DNA of 64,000 nt from Flavobacteriaceae bacterium LSUCC0859 (GCA_022239325.1 JAKOGP010000007.1:1-64000), one strand, 5' to 3'; shown: positions 9,059 through 16,719, numbered from the stretch's first letter. Notes: generated from the letters alone by a model not told the origin. Numbers and translations: made by a program.

Positions 9059-10189
9059 TTACAGACGTTTATCCATTTGTTTAACCATCATTTCTTTCCA
9101 TGCTGCGAACTCTCCTGCTATAATTTTTTCACGAGCGGTTCTCACTAACCACATATAGAAACCTAGATTGTGAATGGTTGCTATTTGCTTGGCAAGATAT
9201 TCATTAGCGGCAAATAAATGCCTTACATAGGCCTTTGAATATTCCAGATCTACATAGGTATGCCCCATTTCATCCAAGGGAGAAAAATCTGCTTCCCATT
9301 TTTTGTTTTTAATGTTAATGGTCCCATGAGCTGTAAATAGCATGCCGTTTCTGGCGTTTCTAGTTGGCATAACACAGTCAAACATATCTATCCCTAGGGC
9401 AATATTTTCCAAGATATTGATAGGGGTACCTACTCCCATGAGGTATCTGGGTTTGTCTTCCGGTAACACCTCACAAACCACCTCTGTCATGGCGTACATT
9501 TCCTCTGCAGGCTCCCCTACAGAAAGTCCTCCAATAGCGTTACCCTCCGCCCCTACAGAAGCAATATACTCTGCAGACTGTCTCCTCAGGTCCTTATAAG
9601 TAGAGCCTTGGACAATGGGAAAAAAAGTTTGGGCATAGTCATAGTGATAAGGCGTTTTGTCCAAATGAGAGATACAGCGTTCCAACCACCTATGGGTCAT
9701 ATGCATAGAACGTTTGGCGTAGGCGTAGTCACAGGGGTAAGGTGTACACTCGTCAAAAGCCATGATAATATCTGCACCTATCTGACGCTGAATTTCCATC
9801 ACATTTTCAGGAGTAAAAACATGGTAAGAACCATCTATATGAGACTTAAATTTCACTCCCTCCTCTTTAATCTTTCTGTTGGAAGACAACGAATAAACCT
9901 GATACCCCCCACTGTCTGTCAGGATATTTTTATCCCAGCCCATAAATTTGTGTAAACCGCCTGCTTTTTCTAAAATACCCGTTTTGGGACGCAGGTACAA
10001 ATGATAGGTATTTCCTAGAATAATATCTGGTTTAATATCGTTTTTAAGCTCGCGCTGATGCACCCCTTTTACAGAAGCTACAGTACCTACGGGCATAAAA
10101 ATAGGAGTTTCTATGGTACCGTGATCGGTCTGTAAGCTGGCGGCCCTGGCTTTAGAAAGCGGGTCTTTATGAGATAAGTTAAATTTCAA
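9059..10189 (-). CDS. tgt: queuine tRNA-ribosyltransferase (tRNA-guanine transglycosylase)
   Basis: Exchanges guanine-34 for a queuosine precursor in GUN-anticodon tRNAs. The TIM-barrel motifs DSGGYQ and FDCVMPTRNARNG, with the catalytic aspartates, are present. The frame is open to an ATG at 10246, but the family N-terminus (KFNLSHKD) begins at a TTG at 10189, and a promoter -7 box lies in the extension. I take TTG as start (376 residues). The zinc motif CxCxxC near the C-terminus is absent: the matching stretch reads GHTYVD (residues 309-314), although the histidine helix that follows it is conserved. This may be normal for Bacteroidota. First gene of tgt-lptF/G-eamA. Confidence 0.94.
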   Translation of the reverse strand: MKFNLSHKDPLSKARAASLQTDHGTIETPIFMPVGTVASVKGVHQRELKNDIKPDIILGNTYHLYLRPKTGILEKAGGLHKFMGWDKNILTDSGGYQVYSLSSNRKIKEEGVKFKSHIDGSYHVFTPENVMEIQRQIGADIIMAFDECTPYPCDYAYAKRSMHMTHRWLERCISHLDKTPYHYDYAQTFFPIVQGSTYKDLRRQSAEYIASVGAEGNAIGGLSVGEPAEEMYAMTEVVCEVLPEDKPRYLMGVGTPINILENIALGIDMFDCVMPTRNARNGMLFTAHGTINIKNKKWEADFSPLDEMGHTYVDLEYSKAYVRHLFAANEYLAKQIATIHNLGFYMWLVRTAREKIIAGEFAAWKEMMVKQMDKRL

Positions 10190-10207
10190 AGTCTTTATTT
10201 CTAGCCG

Positions 10208-10215
10208 CAAATATA
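10208..10215 (-). promoter_or_regulatory. -7 box of the tgt operon
   Basis: TATATTTG on the minus strand, an exact TAnnTTTG, 18 bp before the TTG at 10189. It lies inside the longer reading frame that starts at 10246 and so argues against that start. No clear -33 TTG is seen. Confidence 0.6.
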
Positions 10216-10292
10216 CTAAACCCCTATCTAGAATAGACGGACCCATTCATAAATTAATATGCTATTTCGTTAATAAATACTAACAACTCACC

Positions 10293-10323
10293 TTGCGTGC
10301 CCCGCATAAGGGCCTTATTTTTA
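10293..10323 (+). promoter_or_regulatory. promoter of the transketolase genes
   Basis: TTG at 10293-10295, 20-nt spacer, TATTTTTA at 10316-10323. One base differs from TAnnTTTG. It ends 22 bp before the first ATG. Confidence 0.55.
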
Positions 10324-10345
10324 CAGCACTTTTAATACATAGAAA

Positions 10346-11191
10346 ATGTCAAATATTTCAGAATTAAACCAATTAACCACGCAGGTCAGAAGAGACATTG
10401 TGCGTATGGTACACAAAGTAAACTCGGGGCACCCCGGAGGCTCTTTAGGCTGTGCAGAATTTTTTGTAGCCCTCTACAATGAGGTCATGGAACTAAAAGA
10501 AGGATTTGACATGGACGGTAAGGGAGAAGATCTTTTTTTCCTTTCCAACGGCCACATTTCTCCTGTCTTCTACAGCGTTCTTGCTAGAAGAGGTTATTTT
10601 CCTGTGGAAGAGCTCAATACCTTTAGGCTAATTAATTCTAGGCTACAAGGCCATCCTACGACCCATGAAGGTTTACCAGGTGTTAGAATGGCCTCTGGTT
10701 CATTAGGTCAAGGAATGTCCGTGGCGATAGGTGCAGCTCAGGCAAAAAAATTAAATAAAGATCCCCATTTGGTATATAGTTTACACGGAGACGGTGAACT
10801 ACAAGAAGGTCAAAACTGGGAAGCTATCATGTATGCTTCTGCCAAAAAGGTAGACAACCTCATTTGTACCATTGACTTAAATGGACAACAAATAGATGGC
10901 TCTACAGACCACGTATTACACATGGGAGATCTAGAAGCTAAATTTAGAGCCTTTGACTGGGAGCTCATACATATAGAAAAAGGAAATGACTTAGAGGCCA
11001 TTATTGCAGGTCTGTCTGCTGCCAAAGCGCTAACGGGTAAAGGAAAACCTGTATGTGTGCTTATGCACACCATTATGGGGCATGGCGTAGATTTTATGAT
11101 GCATACCCATGCATGGCATGGCAAAGCACCCAACGACGAGCAATTAGCCACCGCCCTTTCACAAAACCCAGAAACTTTAGGAGACTACTAA
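10346..11191 (+). CDS. transketolase, N-terminal (thiamine-diphosphate-binding) subunit
   Basis: First half of a split transketolase, the pentose-phosphate enzyme that moves two-carbon units between sugar phosphates. Its 281 residues carry the ThDP/Mg2+ motif GDGELQEGQNWEA and the substrate-side histidines (SGHPGG, NGHISP, HGKAPND). The partner half begins 12 bp downstream, so the two chains are made together and should assemble. Two-gene transketolases are established in Flavobacteriia, archaea and some Firmicutes, so this is not a broken gene. Confidence 0.93.
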   Translation: MSNISELNQLTTQVRRDIVRMVHKVNSGHPGGSLGCAEFFVALYNEVMELKEGFDMDGKGEDLFFLSNGHISPVFYSVLARRGYFPVEELNTFRLINSRLQGHPTTHEGLPGVRMASGSLGQGMSVAIGAAQAKKLNKDPHLVYSLHGDGELQEGQNWEAIMYASAKKVDNLICTIDLNGQQIDGSTDHVLHMGDLEAKFRAFDWELIHIEKGNDLEAIIAGLSAAKALTGKGKPVCVLMHTIMGHGVDFMMHTHAWHGKAPNDEQLATALSQNPETLGDY

Positions 11192-11203
11192 AATCATTTA
11201 AGG

Positions 11204-12157
11204 ATGAAAAAATATACAGACAGCGGAAAAAAAGATACAAGAAGTGGTTTTGGTGCCGGTTTAGCTCATTTAGGTAGGACCAATCCCAATGTAGTGGCCC
11301 TATGTGCAGACCTCATTGGTTCGCTTAAAATGGATGAGTTTATTGCAGAAAATCCAGAGCGGTTTTTTCAAATTGGTATTGCAGAAGCCAATATGATTGG
11401 TATAGCAGCAGGACTAACCATAGGGGGTAAAATTCCATTTACAGGAACCTTTGCCAACTTTTCTACAGGAAGGGTCTATGATCAAATTAGACAATCCGTA
11501 GCCTACTCAGACAAAAATGTAAAGATCTGTGCCTCTCACGCAGGGCTAACCCTAGGAGAAGATGGTGCCACCCACCAAATTCTAGAAGATATTGGGCTTA
11601 TGAAAATGCTTCCAGGTATGGTAGTTATTAATCCGTGTGACTACAACCAAACCAAAGCAGCTACCATTGCCATTGCAGACTACCATGGACCTGTATACCT
11701 TAGGTTTGGAAGGCCAGCTGTAGCAAATTTCACCCCTGCAGACGCCCCTTTTGAAATTGGAAAAGCCATTTTGTTACAAGAAGGAACAGACGTAACTATT
11801 GTAGCTACAGGACACCTGGTTTGGGAAGCACTTCTTGCTGCAGAAGCTTTAGCCGAAAAAGGAATAAGCGCAGAGGTTATAAACATTCACACCATTAAAC
11901 CATTAGATGAAACTGCCATTTTAAATTCTGTATCTAAGACAGGCTGCATTGTTACTGCAGAGGAACACAATATTTTAGGAGGTTTAGGAGAGAGTGTGGC
12001 CAGAACATTAGCCAATCAAAAACCAAGCCCACAGGAGTTTATTGGAACCAATGACAGCTTTGGAGAAAGTGGGACTCCAGCACAACTCATGGACAAGTAT
12101 GGGCTCAATAGTGCTGCTATTGTGAAAGCTGCAGAAAAGGTAATAAAACGCAAGTAA
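11204..12157 (+). CDS. transketolase, C-terminal (pyrimidine-binding) subunit
   Basis: Second half of the split transketolase; 317 residues. It has the pyrimidine domain with the catalytic glutamate region (FQIGIAEANMIGIAAGL) and the C-terminal transketolase domain (ITAEEHNILGGLGES). It starts 12 bp after the first subunit and ends before a long hairpin terminator, so the pair forms a two-gene operon. A 1-deoxyxylulose-5-phosphate synthase is less likely, because that enzyme is normally a single chain. Confidence 0.93.
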   Translation: MKKYTDSGKKDTRSGFGAGLAHLGRTNPNVVALCADLIGSLKMDEFIAENPERFFQIGIAEANMIGIAAGLTIGGKIPFTGTFANFSTGRVYDQIRQSVAYSDKNVKICASHAGLTLGEDGATHQILEDIGLMKMLPGMVVINPCDYNQTKAATIAIADYHGPVYLRFGRPAVANFTPADAPFEIGKAILLQEGTDVTIVATGHLVWEALLAAEALAEKGISAEVINIHTIKPLDETAILNSVSKTGCIVTAEEHNILGGLGESVARTLANQKPSPQEFIGTNDSFGESGTPAQLMDKYGLNSAAIVKAAEKVIKRK

Positions 12158-12177
12158 ACACGTTATCATAGAAATGC

Positions 12178-12222
12178 AAAGCGCATTTAATTTCTGGTAA
12201 AGAAATTCGATGCGCTTTTTTT
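12178..12222 (+). terminator. intrinsic terminator after the transketolase genes
   Basis: AAAGCGCAT (12178-12186) pairs with ATGCGCTTT (12210-12218). An inner stem AATTTC/GAAATT extends it, and a T-run follows. Confidence 0.85.
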
Positions 12223-12239
12223 AAACACAAACCATGACC

Positions 12240-12857
12240 ATGAAAAAAATTTTATTCGCCGCTTGTCTATTCATCTCACAGCTCACATGGGCTCAAAAGG
12301 AAACAGGAATAGGTATTAAAGGAGGGCTTAACTACGCTCAAAATGGAGACTTAAAAACAGCCATTACCAATGCATCTAATGATATAGTGACGGGTTCTGA
12401 ACAAAAAATGGGATTTCACTTGGGGCTATATGCAAAAATGAATATTCCTATCTTTTATTTGAGACCCGAGCTCTCGCTAACACATACCAAAAGCGCTTAT
12501 GATTTCTCTGGTACCAATGGGACCTTTAGCCAAACTAAGATAGACGTTCCTATTCTACTTGGCTATGAACTTTTAGGTCCATTGCACGTTTTTGCTGGTC
12601 CTTCTTTTCAAGTAGTCCTAGCTAACGACCTAAACTTAGACGCCATTAATCTAAAAGATTTAGAAAAAAATACCAGTATGGGGGTTCAGTTTGGTGCTGG
12701 AATAAACTTAGGCAGACTAGGCCTCGATGTACGTTTTGAAAGGGGACTGAGTCCCAACCAAATTAAGCTTATTAACAACAATATTGCTAGCCTACCAGAC
12801 CGCTTTATAGACACGAGACCTACCCAGGTAATTTTTGCACTCTCTTATGCTCTCTAA
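12240..12857 (+). CDS. PorT-family outer-membrane beta-barrel protein
   Basis: Small secreted protein of about 205 residues. A cleavable signal peptide (MKKILFAACLF…TWAQ) is followed by alternating hydrophobic strands typical of an eight-stranded barrel (GIGIKGGLNYA, FHLGLYAKMNI, VQFGAGINLGRLGLDVRFERG) and a C-terminal strand ending FALSYAL. This matches the outer-membrane beta-barrel (PorT-like) families common in Bacteroidota. The function is unknown. The ATG at 12234 is an alternative start two codons earlier. The gene lies alone between two terminators. Confidence 0.8.
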   Translation: MKKILFAACLFISQLTWAQKETGIGIKGGLNYAQNGDLKTAITNASNDIVTGSEQKMGFHLGLYAKMNIPIFYLRPELSLTHTKSAYDFSGTNGTFSQTKIDVPILLGYELLGPLHVFAGPSFQVVLANDLNLDAINLKDLEKNTSMGVQFGAGINLGRLGLDVRFERGLSPNQIKLINNNIASLPDRFIDTRPTQVIFALSYAL

Positions 12858-12874
12858 TCCCTAAATGACTCCTA

Positions 12875-12908
12875 TAAAAAAAGGTCTTGCCATTGGCAAG
12901 ACCTTTTT
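12875..12908. terminator. bidirectional intrinsic terminator
   Basis: GGTCTTGCC (12882-12890), loop ATT, GGCAAGACC (12894-12902), flanked by A-run and T-run. It serves the convergent PorT-like gene and the FKBP lipoprotein gene. Confidence 0.92.
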
Positions 12909-12926
12909 TATGAGGTTTTCAAAATT

Positions 12927-13865
12927 TTAATCTTTGTCTAAGTAGTCTGGAATACCGTCTCCATCCGTATCTGGATAGGTAATACTGCCGTCTGCATTAA
13001 TGATAATTTCTTCTCTGGTGGGTATGCCGTCGTTGTCGTCATCTGCGTCTGCATGGTTGGCTAAGGCTTGTTGGAAAGCACTGGCTTCCTCCTCTGCGTC
13101 TGTATTGTCATTACCCAAAATACCATCTCCATTTAGGTCTTCCAAAATAGAGGGGATTCCGTCGTTGTCATAGTCTGTGTCTTTAATATAGGCCCCTAAC
13201 TCAACTGTAAACATCAAAGGCTCATAGGCCGGAATAACTCCTGAAGAGGAGTTGTAATACGCTAGGGCAGACGGAAATACAAACAGTCCAATACCACTGT
13301 CAGAAATAGTAGTCGTACCATCTGAATTGTTTATCACATTGAGCCCCGCTTTTAATTTAGAGATACCAAGTTGGTAGCCTCTAATAGTAAAAGGAAGGTA
13401 CTGCCAAATAAAGGTATTGGAAGCGTCAAATGCTTTGCCATTTAGAAAATTCCCTTGGTATTTGAGCAGGGTAGAGTCTCCAACTGTTGGAGATAAGGGG
13501 GCGCTACCCTCTCTAACTATCAAATAATAGAAAGTGTGATCTACCACCTCTTTTGTTTCCAAACCATAGTAATCAGAATCTATAGATATAGTTTGTGATT
13601 GCATCATTTGGGAGAGTGGTGTTTTGTCTTTGTTGTCCCCTGCAATGGTGTCTACCCGTACCTTAAAATCAAAACCGGCTGGTGGGTTTTCAAAAGATTC
13701 ATAATTGTAAAAATGGGTGCTTAAAAAAGCGGTTATCTCTGCCTCATTTTCTGGCTGAATCTCACTTAATGGGCTTGGAGGAACCGTTTCTACCCCAACG
13801 ATATCATTTTTTTTACAAGATATAACCAAGAGCGTTACAAGGGCGGGCAGAAAAAATTTATTCAT
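12927..13865 (-). CDS. FKBP-type peptidyl-prolyl isomerase lipoprotein with thrombospondin type 3-like repeats
   Basis: Predicted lipoprotein of 312 residues. The signal peptide ends in LLVISC (Cys17), so it should be anchored in a membrane. The middle (about 110-225) has FKBP character: VGDSTLLKYQGNFLNGKAFDAS, then a GYQLGISKLKAG segment and AYYNSSSGVIPA. The C-terminus (about 230-312) is rich in Asp/Asn repeats such as DTDYDNDGIPS, DADDDNDGIPT and DTDGDGIPDY. These resemble thrombospondin type 3 calcium-binding repeats. FKBP lipoproteins, including the gliding protein GldI, are known in Flavobacteriia. The repeat tail is the unusual part. A start two codons earlier (13871) is possible. Confidence 0.82.
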   Translation of the reverse strand: MNKFFLPALVTLLVISCKKNDIVGVETVPPSPLSEIQPENEAEITAFLSTHFYNYESFENPPAGFDFKVRVDTIAGDNKDKTPLSQMMQSQTISIDSDYYGLETKEVVDHTFYYLIVREGSAPLSPTVGDSTLLKYQGNFLNGKAFDASNTFIWQYLPFTIRGYQLGISKLKAGLNVINNSDGTTTISDSGIGLFVFPSALAYYNSSSGVIPAYEPLMFTVELGAYIKDTDYDNDGIPSILEDLNGDGILGNDNTDAEEEASAFQQALANHADADDDNDGIPTREEIIINADGSITYPDTDGDGIPDYLDKD

Positions 13866-13909
13866 AAACATCTATCTCTTTTTAAGGCCGGCAAGATACA
13901 ATTTTCCCT

Positions 13910-13917
13910 TATTTTTG
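13910..13917 (+). promoter_or_regulatory. -7 box upstream of the S4-domain gene
   Basis: TATTTTTG, matching TAnnTTTG, 32 bp before the ATG at 13950. No convincing TTG is seen at -33. Confidence 0.4.
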
Positions 13918-13949
13918 TCTGAGACATTAACAAAGAATTTGTATTGTTT

Positions 13950-14339
13950 ATGCGTTTAGACAAATACTTGTGGGCTTTAAGGTACTTTAAAACCCGAAAC
14001 ATGGCCACGGAGGCTTGCAAGAAGGGGCAGATTAGAGTGAATGAACTCATTGCTAAACCTTCAAGAGAAGTGTACCCCATGGATCAGTTAGTAATCCGTA
14101 AAAACCAGATTAACTTTCAATGTACTGTATTAGACATTCCTAGCAGCAGGCTGGGAGCTAAGTTGGTAGATAGGTATAGAAAAGACACCACTCCATTGGA
14201 AGCGCTGGAACAACAAAAGGTGGCGGCGCTAGCACAAGAACACTACAGAAAAAGAGGCACTGGACGCCCCACAAAAAAAGAGCGAAGAGACCTTTCAGAC
14301 TATGCCCAAGAGCAGGAAGAGGAGGATCACGAAGCATAG
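13950..14339 (+). CDS. S4-domain RNA-binding protein (Hsp15/HslR-like)
   Basis: Small basic protein of 129 residues that starts directly with an S4 domain (MRLDKYLWALRYFKTRNMA…GQIRVN…KPSREV). E. coli Hsp15 (HslR) has this layout, binds 50S subunits carrying nascent chains and helps to recycle stalled ribosomes. The C-terminus is basic (GTGRPTKKERRDL) and then acidic (EQEEEDHEA). An ATG two codons upstream (13944) is also possible. It is divergent from the FKBP lipoprotein. Confidence 0.85.
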   Translation: MRLDKYLWALRYFKTRNMATEACKKGQIRVNELIAKPSREVYPMDQLVIRKNQINFQCTVLDIPSSRLGAKLVDRYRKDTTPLEALEQQKVAALAQEHYRKRGTGRPTKKERRDLSDYAQEQEEEDHEA

Positions 14340-14355
14340 AGAAACCCATAAAGCC

Positions 14356-14466
14356 AAAACAAATACATAGAGTTAAATAAACTCAAAGTGTCAAATAAAC
14401 TATAGGTGCCAAAATAAATACGGGATGCTTAAACAAACTCAAAGTGTCCAATAAACTCACAAAGTC
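14356..14466 (+). repeat. imperfect AT-rich tandem repeat, about six units of 17-20 bp
   Basis: Units begin with a box like AAAYAAACT and continue with about ten variable bases, often CAAAGTGTC. Unit starts are 14356, 14375, 14393, 14411, 14431 and 14450. Two 27-bp stretches (14375-14401 and 14431-14457) are 25/27 identical. The array fills most of the 184-bp gap between the S4-domain gene and the methyltransferase. No open frame or hairpin explains it. Confidence 0.75.
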
Positions 14467-14523
14467 TATTTAATCCAAGGGACCAACAAGAAAAAGGTCT
14501 TCAAGATATTACAGCAGAAATAA

Positions 14524-15126
14524 ATGAAAACACTAGACGCTACCTACTGGGAGAATCGCTACCAAAAAAAGGAGACTGGTTGGGATTTAAAAAGCATTTC
14601 TCCCCCACTCCAACAAATCATTGACCACCTAGCGCACACGCAGCCCACACAAAAGGATTTAAAAATACTCATTCCTGGAGCCGGAATGGGCTATGAAGTC
14701 CTCTATTTATTTGAAAAGGGCTACACCAATGTATATGTGGTAGACCTAGCTCCTAGTCCTTTGGAATCTATTGCTCAAGCCTGTCCAAACTTTCCAAAAA
14801 ACCAACTCATCTGTGGTGATTTTTTTGATGTAGAGCTATCTGATTTTGACCTGGTATTGGAACAAACATTCTTCTGTGCCTTACACCCAGAATTGCGTGA
14901 GGCCTATGCTCAAAAAATGCATGGAATACTCAAAAAGGGAGGAACCCTCCAAGGCTTGCTATTTCAATTTCCTCTCACAGATCAAGGACCGCCATTTGGA
15001 GGAAGTTTGGAGGAATACTTGGACCTTTTTGAACCCTACTTTAAGATTCTTTTTATAGAAACTGCCCAGAATTCTATTAAACCTAGAGCAAATAAAGAAC
15101 TCTTTTTTATCTTTGAAAACAAATAA
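14524..15126 (+). CDS. TPMT-family (thiopurine S-methyltransferase-like) methyltransferase
   Basis: SAM-dependent methyltransferase of 200 residues. It has the N-terminal TPMT signature (YWENRYQKKETGWDL), the SAM-binding glycine loop (LIPGAGMGYEVLYL), the acidic residue after strand 2 (VVDLAPSPL), and EQTFFCALHPELR, typical of the family. Bacterial members methylate thiols, selenium or tellurium compounds, or halides, and the substrate here is unknown. The stop overlaps the longest frame of the next gene, so the two are probably co-transcribed. Confidence 0.87.
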   Translation: MKTLDATYWENRYQKKETGWDLKSISPPLQQIIDHLAHTQPTQKDLKILIPGAGMGYEVLYLFEKGYTNVYVVDLAPSPLESIAQACPNFPKNQLICGDFFDVELSDFDLVLEQTFFCALHPELREAYAQKMHGILKKGGTLQGLLFQFPLTDQGPPFGGSLEEYLDLFEPYFKILFIETAQNSIKPRANKELFFIFENK

Positions 15127-15136
15127 AACCCAGTCC

Positions 15137-15631
15137 ATGGCTCACAAAATTTTAAGTCACCCTGAAATTGCACATAAAATTCAAAGAATTGCCTATCAAA
15201 TTTATGAGTCTAATGTAGCAGAAAAAGAAATCGTGGTGGCAGGAATTGTTGGAACAGGGATGGAATTTGCTAAGAAATTAGCCAGTGTGCTTGAAAAAAT
15301 CACCACTGCAAATATTCGCCTTTGTGAAGTAAGTATGGACAAAAAGAACCCCCTAAAAGGAGTGCATTGTTCCATAGCTTTGGAAGATCTAAAAAATAAA
15401 TCTTTAGTCCTCTCGGACGATGTATTAAACTCTGGAAGCACCCTCATATACGGTGTTCACTACTTTCTCCAAGTTCCTCTAAAGCAAATTAAAACAGCTG
15501 TTCTAGTCAATAGAAATCATAAAAAATTTCCAGTAAAAGCAGATTTTAAAGGGATATCACTCTCTACCTCGCTCCAAGAGCACATAGAAGTGCGTTTTGA
15601 GTCTGATAATGACGGGGTATACCTTACCTAA
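15137..15631 (+). CDS. phosphoribosyltransferase-fold protein (PyrR-like)
   Basis: Protein of 164 residues with a type I phosphoribosyltransferase fold. The PRPP-binding loop is LVLSDDVLNSGSTLIYG (about residues 95-111), preceded by a strand that carries a conserved glycine motif (GIVGTGMEFA). The length and the loop resemble PyrR-like or bifunctional uracil PRTases, but the substrate cannot be named. The frame also opens with TTG at 15113, but ATG at 15137 (MAHKILSHPEIAH) fits better. Its stop overlaps the end of convergent aroK by 4 bp. Confidence 0.83.
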   Translation: MAHKILSHPEIAHKIQRIAYQIYESNVAEKEIVVAGIVGTGMEFAKKLASVLEKITTANIRLCEVSMDKKNPLKGVHCSIALEDLKNKSLVLSDDVLNSGSTLIYGVHYFLQVPLKQIKTAVLVNRNHKKFPVKADFKGISLSTSLQEHIEVRFESDNDGVYLT

Positions 15632-16146
15632 TTTTTTAATTGGTCCAAAATAGCCGCCACACTTTGAGACGGATCTTTGTCTTCCATATCTACCACCAAG
15701 TGGGATTGGTTGTAGTAAAAAGCCCTTTCAAACAAATGCTTTCTTAAAAATTCTTCGAGAGCATCGCCCTCTAAGTGGGCAATTAAAGGCCTGTGTTGCT
15801 TGCTGGGACGCAATCTAGCCAGCAAAGTCGCAACAGAAAGTTTTACATAAATTATTTGGTCTGAATGAGACTTCATAAAAGTAATATTATCTCCGTAACA
15901 CGGAGCACCTCCACCGGTGGCCAGTACAAAATGATCTTTGGACAAAAGCAAAGTCTCAAGAGCAAGACGCTCTTGTTTTCTAAAAAAAACAGCTCCTTTT
16001 TGTTCAAAAATTTCAGGTATAGAAAGTCCAATTTGGGTCTCTATATAATGGTCCAAATCTATAAAAGAAAGCCCTAAGCTGTCTGCCAGTAAGGGCCCCA
16101 ATGTAGACTTTCCACTTCCCATATACCCCACCAAAACAATTTTCAT
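15628..16146 (-). CDS. aroK: shikimate kinase
   Basis: Phosphorylates shikimate in the aromatic amino-acid pathway; 172 residues, the family length. Walker A is GYMGSGKST (residues 8-16). The shikimate-binding Asp/Arg are in DLDHYIE and FRKQE, and the GGGAP motif (ATGGGAPCY) is present, as is a lid region LRPSKQHRPL. An ATG two codons upstream (16152) is possible. TATCTTTG at 16166-16173 on the minus strand is a likely -7 box. Confidence 0.95.
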   Translation of the reverse strand: MKIVLVGYMGSGKSTLGPLLADSLGLSFIDLDHYIETQIGLSIPEIFEQKGAVFFRKQERLALETLLLSKDHFVLATGGGAPCYGDNITFMKSHSDQIIYVKLSVATLLARLRPSKQHRPLIAHLEGDALEEFLRKHLFERAFYYNQSHLVVDMEDKDPSQSVAAILDQLKN

Positions 16147-16165
16147 AAACATTCTATTATAAGGA

Positions 16166-16173
16166 CAAAGATA
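16166..16173 (-). promoter_or_regulatory. -7 box upstream of aroK
   Basis: TATCTTTG on the minus strand, matching TAnnTTTG, 20 bp before the ATG at 16146. The -33 element is not evident. Confidence 0.45.
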
Positions 16174-16291
16174 AGGCGCCTATTTGGCATGTGAATGGCC
16201 CGACTCAAAAAATAACAAAATGAAAACGATGGCCTAAAATACTGGGATACAGAGGGATCTTAAAAAAAAATAAAATTATGTGATTTTAGCC

Positions 16292-16321
16292 TTGTAAAAT
16301 AGAATATTGATACTATATTTG
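16292..16321 (+). promoter_or_regulatory. promoter of tRNA-Lys
   Basis: TTG at 16292-16294, a 19-nt spacer and TATATTTG at 16314-16321: a full match to the Bacteroidota consensus. It ends 27 bp before the tRNA. Confidence 0.85.
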
Positions 16322-16348
16322 CACCCGCTAACCGCAATAAGTTAGTAT

Positions 16349-16421
16349 GACCTGGTAGCTCAGTTGGTAGAGCATCTCCCTTTTAAGGAGAGGGTCCTGG
16401 GTTCGAGCCCCAGCCCGGTCA
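16349..16421 (+). tRNA. tRNA-Lys (anticodon TTT)
   Basis: The full cloverleaf can be drawn. The acceptor 5' strand is GACCTGG, D stem GCTC/GAGC, anticodon stem TCTCC/GGAGA with loop CTTTTAA, T arm CTGGG-TTCGAGC-CCCAG, acceptor 3' strand CCCGGTC and discriminator A. CCA is not encoded. Position 5 (T) faces position 68 (C), a mismatch in an otherwise paired acceptor stem. Confidence 0.96.
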
Positions 16422-16422
16422 C

Positions 16423-16453
16423 AAAAAAGTTAAGTTGTACGCTTAACTTTTTT
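16423..16453 (+). terminator. terminator after tRNA-Lys
   Basis: AAAAAAGTTAAG (16423-16434), loop TTGTACG, CTTAACTTTTTT (16442-16453). It directly follows the tRNA and precedes a separate promoter for the next one. Confidence 0.75.
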
Positions 16454-16484
16454 TGTTTTTGCCTTATTTGAACCATTATTTTTG
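16453..16484 (+). promoter_or_regulatory. promoter of tRNA-Leu
   Basis: TTG at 16453-16455, 21-nt spacer, TATTTTTG at 16477-16484, ending 20 bp before the tRNA. Confidence 0.65.
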
Positions 16485-16504
16485 TTCCTTTAGGCAATTA
16501 AACT

Positions 16505-16590
16505 GCTCACGTGGTGAAATTGGTAGACATGCAATCTTGAGGGGGTTGTGTCCTATGGACGTGCTGGTTCGAATCCAGTCGTGAGCACCA
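16505..16590 (+). tRNA. tRNA-Leu (anticodon GAG)
   Basis: Class II tRNA with a long variable arm. Acceptor GCTCACG/CGTGAGC. Anticodon stem CAATC/GGTTG with loop TTGAGGG, reading GAG. The variable arm has a TGTCC/GGACG stem, and the T arm is CTGG-TTCGAAT-CCAG. CCA is encoded (16588-16590), unlike in the neighbouring tRNA-Lys. Confidence 0.95.
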
Positions 16591-16634
16591 ATATTCTGAT
16601 AAGCTTATATACCTAAAGCACATCTACACTTTAC

Positions 16635-16666
16635 AAGCAGGACATTTATGTCCTGCTTTTTTTTTT
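16635..16666 (+). terminator. terminator after tRNA-Leu
   Basis: AAGCAGGACA (16635-16644), loop TTTA, TGTCCTGCTT (16649-16658), then a T-run to 16666. Confidence 0.9.
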
Positions 16667-16719
16667 ACAGAAACATTCCTTTTTCTTTTTACATTAGTAG
16701 GTATAAATTAAAAATGGCT

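Noticed and set aside
10346-12157. Transketolase broken by a frameshift or stop
   Set aside because: The two halves have a proper stop, a 12-bp gap and a new ATG, and the split form is normal in Flavobacteriia.
14356-14466. CRISPR array
   Set aside because: Units are only 17-20 bp, repeats are degenerate, there are no unique spacers of regular length and no cas genes.
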